Part shown: positions 1 through 6,373 of the stretch, in pieces | Layout: the number at the start of each line of letters is the position of its first letter | Numbering within the stretch: the stretch's first letter is position 1 | NCBI GenBank assembly: GCA_025934335.1 | Contig: JAICYG010000041.1 | Coordinates: forward strand, 1 to 18,726 | Reading direction: 5' to 3' | Source: Thermoleophilia bacterium | GTDB taxonomy: Bacteria > Actinomycetota > Thermoleophilia > Gaiellales > Gaiellaceae | Length of the DNA: 18,726 bases | Notes under the pieces: generated by a model | Database searches by the model: none | Told to the model about the DNA's origin: nothing | Seen by the model: the letters and a program-made list of their open reading frames with translations, nothing else | Program-made: the position numbers and the translations under genes

Positions 1-102
1 GTCGTCGGCTCCGCGGCCGTCGCCGCCGCCGAGGACGGCCCGGCCGCGCTCGCAACGCTCGTGCGCGACCTGCGGGCAGGCATCGACGCACCGGTGATGT
101 GA
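1..102 (+). CDS. trpA: Tryptophan synthase alpha chain, C-terminal end (partial)
   Basis: Only the last 33 codons and the TGA stop are in the window; the gene starts to the left. The visible peptide opens with VVGSA followed by an alanine/glutamate-rich helix and LVRDLRAG. This matches the end of TrpA, where the (V/I)VGSA strand binds the substrate phosphate and is followed by the final helix. TrpA cleaves indole-3-glycerol phosphate to indole inside the TrpAB complex in the last steps of tryptophan synthesis. With so little sequence another phosphate-binding TIM barrel, such as a thiamine-phosphate synthase, is possible. The call rests on the VVGSA motif and its distance from the C terminus. 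Confidence 0.6.
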   Translation, partial: VVGSAAVAAAEDGPAALATLVRDLRAGIDAPVM

Positions 103-223
103 CACCGACTTCGACCGCCTCGAGGCACGGCAGAGGCTCGTTCAGCAGCACATCAGGCGCTTCAGCGCCGGCGACCGGCTCGACCGAAACGGATTGCACT
201 TCCGCGCAGTTCGTTGACCCGAC

Positions 224-242
224 TAGCCTGAGACTGTGATGT
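224..242 (+). promoter_or_regulatory. Candidate promoter and leader region upstream of the flavoenzyme
   Basis: The 207-bp gap after the probable trpA holds no recognised gene. TAGCCT at 224-229 fits the actinobacterial TANNNT -10 pattern and lies exactly 6 nt before a GTG at 236, the spacing of a leaderless start. That GTG opens a 20-codon frame ending at TAG 296-298, 11 nt before the flavoenzyme GTG. Alternatively TTGACC at 214-219, with a 17-bp spacer to TGATGT, could be a conventional promoter. Both readings are weak. Confidence 0.25.
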
Positions 243-309
243 TCTCGTGCGCCGCTGCAGCCAGCGCCTCGACCCGGCGGATTTCGGCCTGTAAGTAGAG
301 GCCCGCTTC

Positions 310-1392
310 GTGAGCGGCAGAGCCCTTGTGGTCGGCGCCGGCGTCAACGGCGCCTCCATCGCGCGCGAGCTCGCCGGACGCGGCTGGAGCGTCACGCTCG
401 CCGAGCAGCACTCGCCCGGCACCGTCCGCTCCGCCTCGGGCGGCGACACGCGCCTCCTTCGTGCCGCGCACGGCAACGAGGACTGGTACACGCGGCTCGC
501 CTGCCGCGCCCGTGCGCTCTGGCTCGAGCTACAGGAGGAGACCGGCACGCGCATCTGGGAGCCGGTCGGCCTCGCCTGGTTCGCGCGCAGCGCGACCGGC
601 TTCGAGCACCAGAGCGTCGCGTCTCTCGCGCGCAACGGCGTCCCGCACGAGTGGCTTGCGCCCGAAGCTGCCCGCGACCTCTTCCCCAGCCTCGCCACCG
701 ACGACCTGCACGGCGTGCTCTGGGAGCCGGAAGCGGGCGTCCTCCACGCGCGCCGCGCAACGCAGCTCCTCGTCGAGGACTGCGGGCGACGCGGCGTGCG
801 AGTCGAGCCGAACCGGGTCACGCCGACCGAGGCCCCGGGACGCGACGCGGTCGTCTGGGCCTGCGGCGCCTGGCTCCCCCACCTCTTCCCGGGCGTTGCC
901 GAGGTGCGGATCGAGCGCCGCGACGTCCTCTTCCTCGGCGGAGATGCGTCGTGGCGCGGCACGCCCGGCTGGGTCGAGTACGACGGTGGCTTCTACGGCC
1001 ACGGCGACGTCGCCGGCCTCGGCGTCAAGGTCGCCCCCGATGGGCCGAGCGACGAGGTCGACCCCGAGACGCTCGACCGCCGCGTCCTCCCGGAGCGGGA
1101 GCGAGCCGCACGCGCCTACGCGGCGCGTCGCTTCCCGGCGCTCGCCGACGCGCCGCTCGTCGGCGCCCGCGTCTGCCAGTACGACCTCTCGCCCGACACT
1201 CACTTTCTTGTCGGCCGCCATCCGGAACGGCCCTCGTGGTGGCTCGTCGGCGGCGGCTCCGGTCACGGCTTCAAGCACGGCCCGGCGCTCGCGGAGTACG
1301 TCGCCGACTGCGTCGAGGAGAAGCGCGACCCGGAGCCGTTCCACGCGCTCGGCCCGCGCGCCGGCAACGCCGGTCTGCGAACCGGCGCCTAA
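310..1392 (+). CDS. FAD-dependent amino-acid oxidase, monomeric sarcosine oxidase / N-methyltryptophan oxidase type
   Basis: A 360-residue DAO-family flavoprotein, close to the 370-390 usual for monomeric sarcosine oxidase and SolA. The Rossmann motif VVGAGVNGASIA is at residues 7-18. RVCQYDLSPDTHF around Cys289 aligns with the stretch in monomeric sarcosine oxidase whose cysteine carries covalent 8-alpha-S-cysteinyl FAD. GGGSGHGFKHGP near the C terminus is the second flavin-contacting signature. The expected reaction is oxidation of a secondary amine such as an N-methyl amino acid, giving imine and H2O2 in the cytoplasm; the substrate cannot be read from sequence. The GTG start has AGAGG 8 nt upstream. 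Its TAA stop overlaps the TAG of the converging dehydrogenase (1389-1391). Confidence 0.88.
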   Translation: MSGRALVVGAGVNGASIARELAGRGWSVTLAEQHSPGTVRSASGGDTRLLRAAHGNEDWYTRLACRARALWLELQEETGTRIWEPVGLAWFARSATGFEHQSVASLARNGVPHEWLAPEAARDLFPSLATDDLHGVLWEPEAGVLHARRATQLLVEDCGRRGVRVEPNRVTPTEAPGRDAVVWACGAWLPHLFPGVAEVRIERRDVLFLGGDASWRGTPGWVEYDGGFYGHGDVAGLGVKVAPDGPSDEVDPETLDRRVLPERERAARAYAARRFPALADAPLVGARVCQYDLSPDTHFLVGRHPERPSWWLVGGGSGHGFKHGPALAEYVADCVEEKRDPEPFHALGPRAGNAGLRTGA

Positions 1393-2141
1393 TCCCGGAT
1401 CGCGGCCATCAGGAGCAGGCCGCCGTCGACGACGAACGAGCTTCCCGTCGTGTAGGCGGCGCCCGGTGAGGCGAGCCACGCGACGAGCGACGCGATCTCG
1501 TGCGCCGAGCCCGGCCTGCCCAGCGGGATCCCGGGCCGCTCGACCGTTGCCGGGTCGACGTCCTCGTTCCCCGTCATCGGCGTCGCGATCTCGCCGGGCG
1601 CGACCGAGTTCACGAGGATCCCGTGCTCTGCGAGCTCGAGCGCCATCTGCTTCGTCAGCCCGCCGAGCCCGTGCTTCGCCGACGTGTACGCGGACGAGCC
1701 GCGGAGCGGCACGTGCTCGTGCACCGACGTGACGTTGACGATCCGGCCGCCGCGCCCCTGCTCGACCATCGCCCGCGCCGCCCGCTGGGCGCACAGGAAC
1801 GCGCCGTCGAGGTCGACCGAGAGCGTGTGCCGCCAGTCCTCCCACTCGAGCTCGAGGAAGTGCGCGGGCCGCGACGTGCCCGCGTTGTTCACGAGGACGT
1901 CGACGCCGCCGAGCGCCCCCGCGAGCTCGTCGACCACGTCCGCGGCCGCAGGCAGCTCCGCGAGGTCGAGGCGCCGCACCTCGGCCGATCGCCCGAGCGC
2001 GCGCACCTCCTGCTCGGTCGACCGCGCTCCGACCTCGTCCTCGTGCCACGTGATACCAACGTCGAACCCGTCTCGCGCGAGGACGACGGCGATCGCCTTC
2101 CCGATCCCGGAATCCGATCCCGTCACGATCGCCGACGGCAC
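1389..2141 (-). CDS. SDR-family NAD(P)-dependent oxidoreductase
   Basis: A 250-residue classical short-chain dehydrogenase. Visible motifs are TGSDSGIG (residues 7-14, cofactor binding), NNAG (85-88), Ser139 in NVTSV, and the catalytic YTSAK (Tyr152, Lys156). The C-terminal part has NSVAPGEIATPM and the family ending of TGSSFVVDGGLL. The position of the usual tetrad Asn is Asp (VDLDGAF), which is seen in other SDRs. The GTG start at 2141 was chosen because it places the motif at residue 7 and follows a GAGAGG ribosome-binding site. The frame stays open far upstream, but that part is antisense to the amidase. Substrate is unknown; 3-oxoacyl reductase-like or glucose dehydrogenase-like activities are typical. 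It is divergent from the amidase gene. Confidence 0.9.
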   Translation of the reverse strand: MPSAIVTGSDSGIGKAIAVVLARDGFDVGITWHEDEVGARSTEQEVRALGRSAEVRRLDLAELPAAADVVDELAGALGGVDVLVNNAGTSRPAHFLELEWEDWRHTLSVDLDGAFLCAQRAARAMVEQGRGGRIVNVTSVHEHVPLRGSSAYTSAKHGLGGLTKQMALELAEHGILVNSVAPGEIATPMTGNEDVDPATVERPGIPLGRPGSAHEIASLVAWLASPGAAYTTGSSFVVDGGLLLMAAIRD

Positions 2142-2210
2142 GCCGCCTCTCTTGCCGGGCGCCCCAACCGGAAAACCGTCGCCCGGAATCTGCGTTACAA
2201 CGTCTGCGCC

Positions 2211-3653
2211 GTGGTCGTTCGGCGAGGGGTCATGCTGGTGCTCGGGTGCGCGCTCGTGGGCGTGCCGTCGGCGCTTGCCGTCAGCCGGCCGCCGGTCACG
2301 TGGTCGACGGCCGGGTCCGGCTCGAACTTCACCCCGGCGCTCCACCGCACGATCGACCGGATCGTGATCCACGCGACCGACGGCGGCAGCCTGATCGGAA
2401 ACGTGTCGTGGCTCGCCGGCGACCGCTCGGAAGCGTCGGCGCACTACGTCGTGTCGCGCGACGGGCAGATCGTGCAGCTCGTGCCGCTTCACGACATCGC
2501 ATGGCACTCGGGGAACCGCGCGATGAACGAGCACTCGATCGGCATCGAGCACGTGGGCGCCACCGACGACCCCGCCGGTTTCACGACGGCCGAGTACCGC
2601 GCCTCCGCGCGCCTCGTCGCCTGGCTCGCACGGCGCTACCGGATCCCCGTCGACCGCCGCCACATCATCGGCCACGCGGAGGTGCCGGACCCGTTCCACC
2701 CGGGCGCGCTCGGCGGCAGCGCCCACCACACCGACCCCGGCCGCTACTGGCGCTGGGGCTACTACCTGAAGCTCGTCCGCAGGTTCGCGTTCCCGAAGAC
2801 GCTGAAGGTGACGTCGACGACGATCGAGCCGGGCGAGACGCTCGCCGGCATCGTCCCGTGGCGCGTGAGGACGACCGGCGGGAAGGCCGCCCGTGTCGAG
2901 TTCCTGGTCGATGGTCGCGCCGTCTGGAGCGACGCGCGGCGCCCGTTCGCGTTCGGCGGCGGCCGCGGCCTGAACACGACGAGCCTCTCGAACGGGACGC
3001 ACGTGCTGACCGTGCGCGCGGTCGGCCGCGGCGACCGCGCCGCGCAGCGGCTCGTCGTCGGCGTCGCGAACCACACGTTCGCGCTCACGACCGCGGGCGT
3101 GCGGCCGTGGCAGAAGGCGAAGGGCGTCCTGCAGGTGCGCGCCCGCGCCCTGGGCGCGAAGACGACCGGCGTCGGCCTCTACGTCGACGGGCGCGTCGTC
3201 AGCCGCGACCGCACCGCGCCCTACACCTTGCGCTGGGATACCCGACGCGTGCACGACGGGCTGCACCGCGTGTCGCTCGTCGCCACGTCGACCGACCGGC
3301 GGGTCGCGAAGCGCCGCGTGCCCGTCGTCGTCTCGAACCACGTGCGGAAGCCGGCGCCGAAGCCGAAGCCGCGGAGCGCGCCGCCGCAGATCACCTCGGC
3401 GAACGTGACGGACGGGCAGACGGTGGCCGGCACCGTCGACTGGCGCGCCCACACGATCGGGCCCGTCGCCCGCGTCGAGTTCGCGGTGGACGGCGTCGTC
3501 GTCGCGCGGCAGACACGCGAGCCGTGGGCGACGACGTGGGACGCTTCGACGGCGACCCCGGGGCCGCACCGGCTGGAGGTCGACGCCTACACGCGCGACG
3601 GCCGGAAGGCGGCGCTCGTCGCGACGGTCACCGTCGCGCCGCCGACTCCCTAG
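2211..3653 (+). CDS. Secreted N-acetylmuramoyl-L-alanine amidase (Amidase_2) with three bacterial Ig-like domains
   Basis: A 480-residue exported cell-wall hydrolase. The amidase domain spans about residues 40-185. By comparison with AmpD the zinc ligands are His54 (IVIHATD), His155 (IIGHAEV) and Asp175 (HHTDPG), with Glu113 in SIGIEH. It should cleave the MurNAc to L-Ala bond of peptidoglycan. Three tandem Ig-like repeats follow (about 199-280, 285-375, 390-480), each with an AR/TGVEF-VDG-type core, joined by a Lys/Pro linker near 380; they are likely wall-binding spacers. GTG 2211 gives a textbook signal peptide (VVRR, hydrophobic stretch, PSALA). ATG 2232 is the alternative, but it loses the arginines and sits only 2 nt from GAGGGG. 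The 3' end overlaps the converging marR-type gene by 26 bp. Confidence 0.87.
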   Translation: MVVRRGVMLVLGCALVGVPSALAVSRPPVTWSTAGSGSNFTPALHRTIDRIVIHATDGGSLIGNVSWLAGDRSEASAHYVVSRDGQIVQLVPLHDIAWHSGNRAMNEHSIGIEHVGATDDPAGFTTAEYRASARLVAWLARRYRIPVDRRHIIGHAEVPDPFHPGALGGSAHHTDPGRYWRWGYYLKLVRRFAFPKTLKVTSTTIEPGETLAGIVPWRVRTTGGKAARVEFLVDGRAVWSDARRPFAFGGGRGLNTTSLSNGTHVLTVRAVGRGDRAAQRLVVGVANHTFALTTAGVRPWQKAKGVLQVRARALGAKTTGVGLYVDGRVVSRDRTAPYTLRWDTRRVHDGLHRVSLVATSTDRRVAKRRVPVVVSNHVRKPAPKPKPRSAPPQITSANVTDGQTVAGTVDWRAHTIGPVARVEFAVDGVVVARQTREPWATTWDASTATPGPHRLEVDAYTRDGRKAALVATVTVAPPTP

Positions 3654-4155
3654 CCTCGAGCGCCAGCATCAGCTTCCGCAGCAGCCCGTTCAGCTGGCGC
3701 TGCTCCTCGGGCGAGAGCGCCGAGGCGAAGAAGGCCTCCTTGCGGCCCTGCACGTCGGCGGCCGCGTCCCAGGCGGCACGGCCCTCGTCGGTCAGCTCGA
3801 CGACCACGCCCCGCCGGTCGTTCGGGTCCGGCAGCCGCCGGACGAAGCCGAGCTCCTCGAGCCGGTCGAGGCGGCTCGTCATCGCGCCGGACGAGAGCTC
3901 GAGGTCGCGCGCGAGCGACCCCGGCGAGCTCCGCTTGCCTTCCTTGCGCAGGCGGAGCGGCGAGAGAACATGCCAGTCCTCGGGCGTCAGCCCGTAGGGC
4001 ACGAGCGTCTCCTTGAGCGCGTTCTTGAAGCGCCGGTTGATCCCACCGATCCGGTCGACGATCCCCTCCACCTCGAGGTCGAGCGGGATGTTGGCCGCGT
4101 CGATCCGCGCCAGGAACCGGTCGATGTGGTCGCGCGCCTCGACGTCGTCGGGCAT
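3628..4155 (-). CDS. MarR-family winged-helix transcriptional regulator
   Basis: A 175-residue MarR protein, at the long end of the family. The winged helix lies about residues 75-135: GSLARDLELSSGAMTSRLDRLEELGFV is the helix-turn-helix (from the S-P-G-S-L stretch), followed by the wing DPNDRRGVVVELTDEGR. The N-terminal and C-terminal helices form the dimer and ligand pocket; no redox cysteine of the OhrR type is present. ATG 4155 is favoured over GTG 4161 because the -10-like GAGAAT ends exactly 6 nt before the ATG, which suggests a leaderless mRNA. Three palindromes in its own divergent promoter make autoregulation very likely. The C-terminal codons overlap the end of the amidase gene by 26 bp. 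The inducer is unknown. Confidence 0.9.
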   Translation of the reverse strand: MPDDVEARDHIDRFLARIDAANIPLDLEVEGIVDRIGGINRRFKNALKETLVPYGLTPEDWHVLSPLRLRKEGKRSSPGSLARDLELSSGAMTSRLDRLEELGFVRRLPDPNDRRGVVVELTDEGRAAWDAAADVQGRKEAFFASALSPEEQRQLNGLLRKLMLALEARESAARR

Positions 4156-4162
4156 GTGCACA

Positions 4163-4222
4163 TTCTCGACATCAAATCTCTTGACGTCAAGACGTTCGGC
4201 GTGTATTGTCTCGACATCGAGA
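4163..4222. promoter_or_regulatory. Divergent MarR promoter/operator with three palindromes
   Basis: The central operator TCTTGACGTCAAGA (4179-4192) is a perfect 14-bp palindrome. It contributes TTGACG as the -35 on both strands. Rightward it is TTGACG (4181-4186), 17 bp, TATTGT (4204-4209). Leftward it is TTGACG (4190-4185), 17 bp, GAGAAT (4168-4163), then 6 nt to the marR ATG. TCTCGACATCGAGA (4209-4222) is palindromic except at its two central bases and covers the rightward transcription start. TCTCGACATCAAAT (4164-4177) keeps the left arm of the same motif and covers the leftward -10. The centres are 15 and 30 bp apart. The motif type agrees with known MarR operators; binding itself is inferred. 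Confidence 0.8.
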
Positions 4223-4247
4223 TATTCGAGACCGAGAGGAGAGTGCC

Positions 4248-4355
4248 ATGCGCATCTCGGATCCCCAGTTCACGAAGCTCCTCAGCGACGCCCGGATCGA
4301 GCAGCTCCGCGGCCGCCGGCTCCCCCGGCGCCCGCGGAGCGCCCGCTCCAACTAG
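4248..4355 (+). CDS. 35-residue small protein, MarR-controlled microgene
   Basis: A short frame beginning MRISDPQFTKLLSDARIEQLR and ending in a basic tail (RRLPRRPRSARSN). I do not recognise the family. Support for translation: a strong ribosome-binding site GAGAGGAG 4-5 nt before the ATG, a good promoter (TTGACG-N17-TATTGT) ending 38 nt upstream, and G or C at nearly every third codon position. Residues 5-21 could form an amphipathic helix. There is no signal peptide or membrane segment. No gene follows on this strand because the cupin gene converges 5 bp beyond the stop, so the microgene is a stand-alone unit under the MarR operators. It could instead be the translated part of a small regulatory RNA. 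Confidence 0.6.
   Translation: MRISDPQFTKLLSDARIEQLRGRRLPRRPRSARSN
4304..4340. terminator. Strong hairpin at the end of the microgene, candidate bidirectional terminator
   Basis: GCTCCGCGG (4304-4312) pairs perfectly with CCGCGGAGC (4332-4340). After one C-C mismatch, C+GCCGG pairs with CCGGC+G around a 5-nt loop (CTCCC). The hairpin lies inside the last third of the 35-codon frame and 20 nt past the cupin stop on the other strand, so it could end both converging transcripts. No U-run follows on either strand, so intrinsic termination is inferred from stem strength only. Confidence 0.5.
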
Positions 4356-4360
4356 GGCCA

Positions 4361-4753
4361 CTAGGCGGGCCAGAACCCGTCGACCGTCTCCGCGTCTCCC
4401 TGCGGGTCGTCGATCCGCAGGGAGACGATCACGAGCTCGGCGTCCTCCGGCTCCGCGTTGTGGACGCCGCGCACCGTGTCGGGCGGGATCCGCACCGCCT
4501 GGTGCGCCCCCACCTCGACGACCTCGTCGCCCAGCTTGAACTGCAGCTTCCCGCTGATCACGAAGTAGAGCTCCTCCTGCGTCCGGTGCCGGTGGCCGTA
4601 GAAGCCCTTGCTGCCGGTGTGCTGCGGCATCCGCCGGTAGGTGAGCGCAACCTGCTCCGCGCCGATCGCGTAGGTGATCCCGCGCATCTCGCCGGGGTAG
4701 TCGCCGAGCCAGTCGTCGACGTCCTCGAGCGAGACGATCTGGTAGTGGGCCAT
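4361..4753 (-). CDS. Small cupin-domain protein
   Basis: A 130-residue single-domain cupin. Motif 1 is GHRHRTQEELYFVISG, giving metal ligands His54, His56 and Glu60. Motif 2 is PPDTVRGVHN, giving His98. A mononuclear metal site in a cytoplasmic beta barrel is therefore likely intact. The HxH-E-ELYFV pattern followed by G-x-L-x-F is typical of stand-alone cupins binding or isomerising small metabolites; the substrate cannot be assigned. ATG 4753 is set by GAGGAGG 7 nt upstream, although the frame is open further. Its promoter closely resembles that of the inhibitor gene further right. It converges on the 35-codon microgene, with 5 bp between the stops. Confidence 0.87.
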   Translation of the reverse strand: MAHYQIVSLEDVDDWLGDYPGEMRGITYAIGAEQVALTYRRMPQHTGSKGFYGHRHRTQEELYFVISGKLQFKLGDEVVEVGAHQAVRIPPDTVRGVHNAEPEDAELVIVSLRIDDPQGDAETVDGFWPA

Positions 4754-4761
4754 TCGCCTGC

Positions 4762-4807
4762 CTCCTCGTCTCGTGCCGGGTATCGAACACCCCGTCGCCG
4801 TGAGGAG
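4762..4807 (-). promoter_or_regulatory. Promoter and ribosome-binding region of the cupin gene
   Basis: On the minus strand TTGCTC is followed after exactly 17 bp by TTCGATAC, then about 11 nt later by AGACGAGGAGG and the ATG. The same arrangement (TTGCGT, 17 bp, TTCGATAC, AGACGAGGAGG) precedes the inhibitor gene near 6808-6857, which raises confidence that this is a real promoter class. Confidence 0.5.
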
Positions 4808-4811
4808 CAAG

Positions 4812-4840
4812 CGGGAGGGCGGCGTGGCGCCGCCCTCCCG
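4812..4840 (-). terminator. Terminator hairpin after the S53 peptidase gene
   Basis: CGGGAGGGCGGCG and its exact complement CGCCGCCCTCCCG form a perfect 13-bp GC stem with a 3-nt loop (TGG), 8 nt past the peptidase stop codon. There is no T-run, as is common in GC-rich actinobacteria. It separates the peptidase transcript from the cupin promoter. Confidence 0.75.
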
Positions 4841-4848
4841 GGCGTGAC

Positions 4849-6300
4849 TCAGCGTGCCCTTACGGACACCTCGTTCGAGCGGCCGCTCTCCACACCATCC
4901 GTGCCGGTCGCCGTCACGTAGTAGTAGTAGGTCGTCCTGGAGGTGACGTTGCGATCGGTGTACGACGTCGTCGTCGTGCTCGCGTAGGGCGTCTCGGTGC
5001 CCGAGCTCGTCCCCCGGTACACCTCGTAGCTCGAGGCGGTGCCGTCGTCGTGCCAGCCGAGCGAGACCTGCCTCTTACGTGGCGACACCGCCGAGAGGCC
5101 CGTCGGCGGCGTTGCCGTCACGCCGCCACCGCCACCGCCCCCACCGGAGCCGGCGCCGGTCCAGCTGCCGCGTCCGCTGCACAGGTCGTAGCCAACGAGG
5201 CAGGCGGCGCCGTTGTTGCCCTGGGTGATGTCGCGGAAGGTGATGCCGCTGCCGTACACGGCCGCAGCGTCGACGACGCCCCCGGTGACGGCGGCCCGCC
5301 CGGCCCACATCGGCGACGAGGCGCTCGTGCCGCCGACCGTGAACCAGCCGGCCTGCCCCTGGTAGGTGGTCGAGTCGTAGACCGCGACGCCGGTGGCCGG
5401 GTCGGCGTCGAGAGCGACGTCCGGCGTCGCCCGCTTGCCGCCGCAGCCCGCCTGCATGTAGCCGGAGAAGCTCGACTGCGCCGGTGCCGGGCTCTCGTAG
5501 GCGCTGCAGCCGCCGCCGCCGTCGGACCAGCCGGTCTCGTCGACGAAGTTGCCGCTCCCGTCGACGTCGAGGGTGGTGCCGCCGACGGAGATCACGCCGG
5601 GAGAGGCGGACGGGTACTCCGCGGGGAGGCCGGCGTCACCCGCCGAGACGAAGAAGCTGACGCCGCTCTGCCTGAAGTGCGAGTCGTACGAGGACTCGCC
5701 GCTGAACTCCGAGCCGCCCCAGCTGTTCGAGACGTACTGCGCGTGCGCCTTCGCGTAGTCCTCGGCCGCGAGCAGGTTGGTGAAGCTGTTCGACGACGCC
5801 TCGACGAGCAGGATCTTCGCACCCGGCGCCATCGCGTGCGCCCACTGCACATCGAGCGAGATCTCGAGTGACCAGCCGGAGTCGGCGCGCGGGTAGGTTG
5901 TCCCGCCGGTCTGGCTCACCTTCTTGAAGCAGCCGTTCGCCGTCGTGCACGCCGGCAGATCGAAATGCGAGCTGAAGACGCCGAGGTCGGCTTCGGCGGT
6001 CGGGTCGTCGTAGGCGTCGACGATCGCGATCGTCTTCCCTGCGCCGTCCGTGCTCCCGGTCGAGAACCCGTACGCCTGCTTGATCGCCGCCGGCGAGAGG
6101 CCGCTCGGCGAGGTGCTCGCACGCGGGTTCCCGTGCTCGTCGGTCACGACCAGCTCGTGGCAGTGCGCGGCACCCACGGTCGGCCCCGGGCAGACGGCGT
6201 GGTAGTTCGCATGGCCGTTCGCACCGTCGGCCGCCACCACCGGCAGCAGTACGACGGCGAGCCCACCCAGCACAACGGAAAGCAGAGCGCGACGGCTCAT
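4849..6300 (-). CDS. Secreted S53-family (sedolisin-like) serine-carboxyl peptidase with Fn3 domain
   Basis: A 483-residue exported protease. The signal peptide is residues 1-24 (SRR, hydrophobic core, VVAADG). The catalytic domain starts by about residue 66 and carries the sedolisin residues Glu146 and Asp150 (SLEISLD), oxyanion Asp222 (SAGDAG) and nucleophile Ser326 (GGTSASSP). The calcium-site signature is FRDITQGNNG...GYDLCSG (357-375). A Gly-rich linker (383-393) leads to one Fn3 domain (397-483). Oddly, the large activation prodomain of about 150-200 residues typical of this family is missing; only about 40 residues lie between signal and catalytic domain. The stretch between the Ser motif and the calcium site is also short. 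ATG 6300 follows AGGGGG. An SSI-like inhibitor gene lies 73 bp upstream on the same strand. Confidence 0.88.
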   Translation of the reverse strand: MSRRALLSVVLGGLAVVLLPVVAADGANGHANYHAVCPGPTVGAAHCHELVVTDEHGNPRASTSPSGLSPAAIKQAYGFSTGSTDGAGKTIAIVDAYDDPTAEADLGVFSSHFDLPACTTANGCFKKVSQTGGTTYPRADSGWSLEISLDVQWAHAMAPGAKILLVEASSNSFTNLLAAEDYAKAHAQYVSNSWGGSEFSGESSYDSHFRQSGVSFFVSAGDAGLPAEYPSASPGVISVGGTTLDVDGSGNFVDETGWSDGGGGCSAYESPAPAQSSFSGYMQAGCGGKRATPDVALDADPATGVAVYDSTTYQGQAGWFTVGGTSASSPMWAGRAAVTGGVVDAAAVYGSGITFRDITQGNNGAACLVGYDLCSGRGSWTGAGSGGGGGGGGVTATPPTGLSAVSPRKRQVSLGWHDDGTASSYEVYRGTSSGTETPYASTTTTSYTDRNVTSRTTYYYYVTATGTDGVESGRSNEVSVRAR

Positions 6301-6348
6301 CGGATCCCCCTGACGGTTCGGTCCACGATCAACCGGCTCACCGTAATC

Positions 6349-6371
6349 GGGTGCTGCTTCGGCAGCAACCC
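6349..6371 (-). terminator. Hairpin between inhibitor and peptidase genes
   Basis: GCTGC-TTCG-GCAGC, extended by T-A and GGG/CCC pairs with one bulged A, starts 3 nt past the inhibitor stop. It reads CGAA in the loop on the coding (minus) strand. With no T-run it may be a partial terminator or an mRNA-stability element that sets the inhibitor to peptidase ratio. Confidence 0.45.
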
Positions 6372-6373
6372 CC

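Noticed and set aside
98..217. A frame without a start codon reading DTDFDRLEARQRLVQQHIRRF... after the probable trpA
   Set aside because: It looks coding-like, but no ATG, GTG or TTG opens it and I recognise no family. It could be a gene remnant or chance in GC-rich DNA; too weak to annotate.
3350..3380. Lys/Pro repeats in the amidase as a tandem DNA repeat
   Set aside because: It is a brief KPKP-type interdomain linker in protein, not a DNA repeat array.
1389..3569. A 726-codon open frame on the minus strand suggesting an SDR fusion
   Set aside because: Only the first-strand part up to 2141 is an SDR. The upstream part is low-complexity Arg/Ala/Gly sequence antisense to the amidase, a typical shadow frame in GC-rich DNA.
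4780..4792. TATCGAACACC repeats as LexA (SOS) boxes
   Set aside because: Only one half-site resembling CGAAC is present at each place; the inverted GTTCG partner at the right distance is absent. A promoter -10 on the other strand explains them better.
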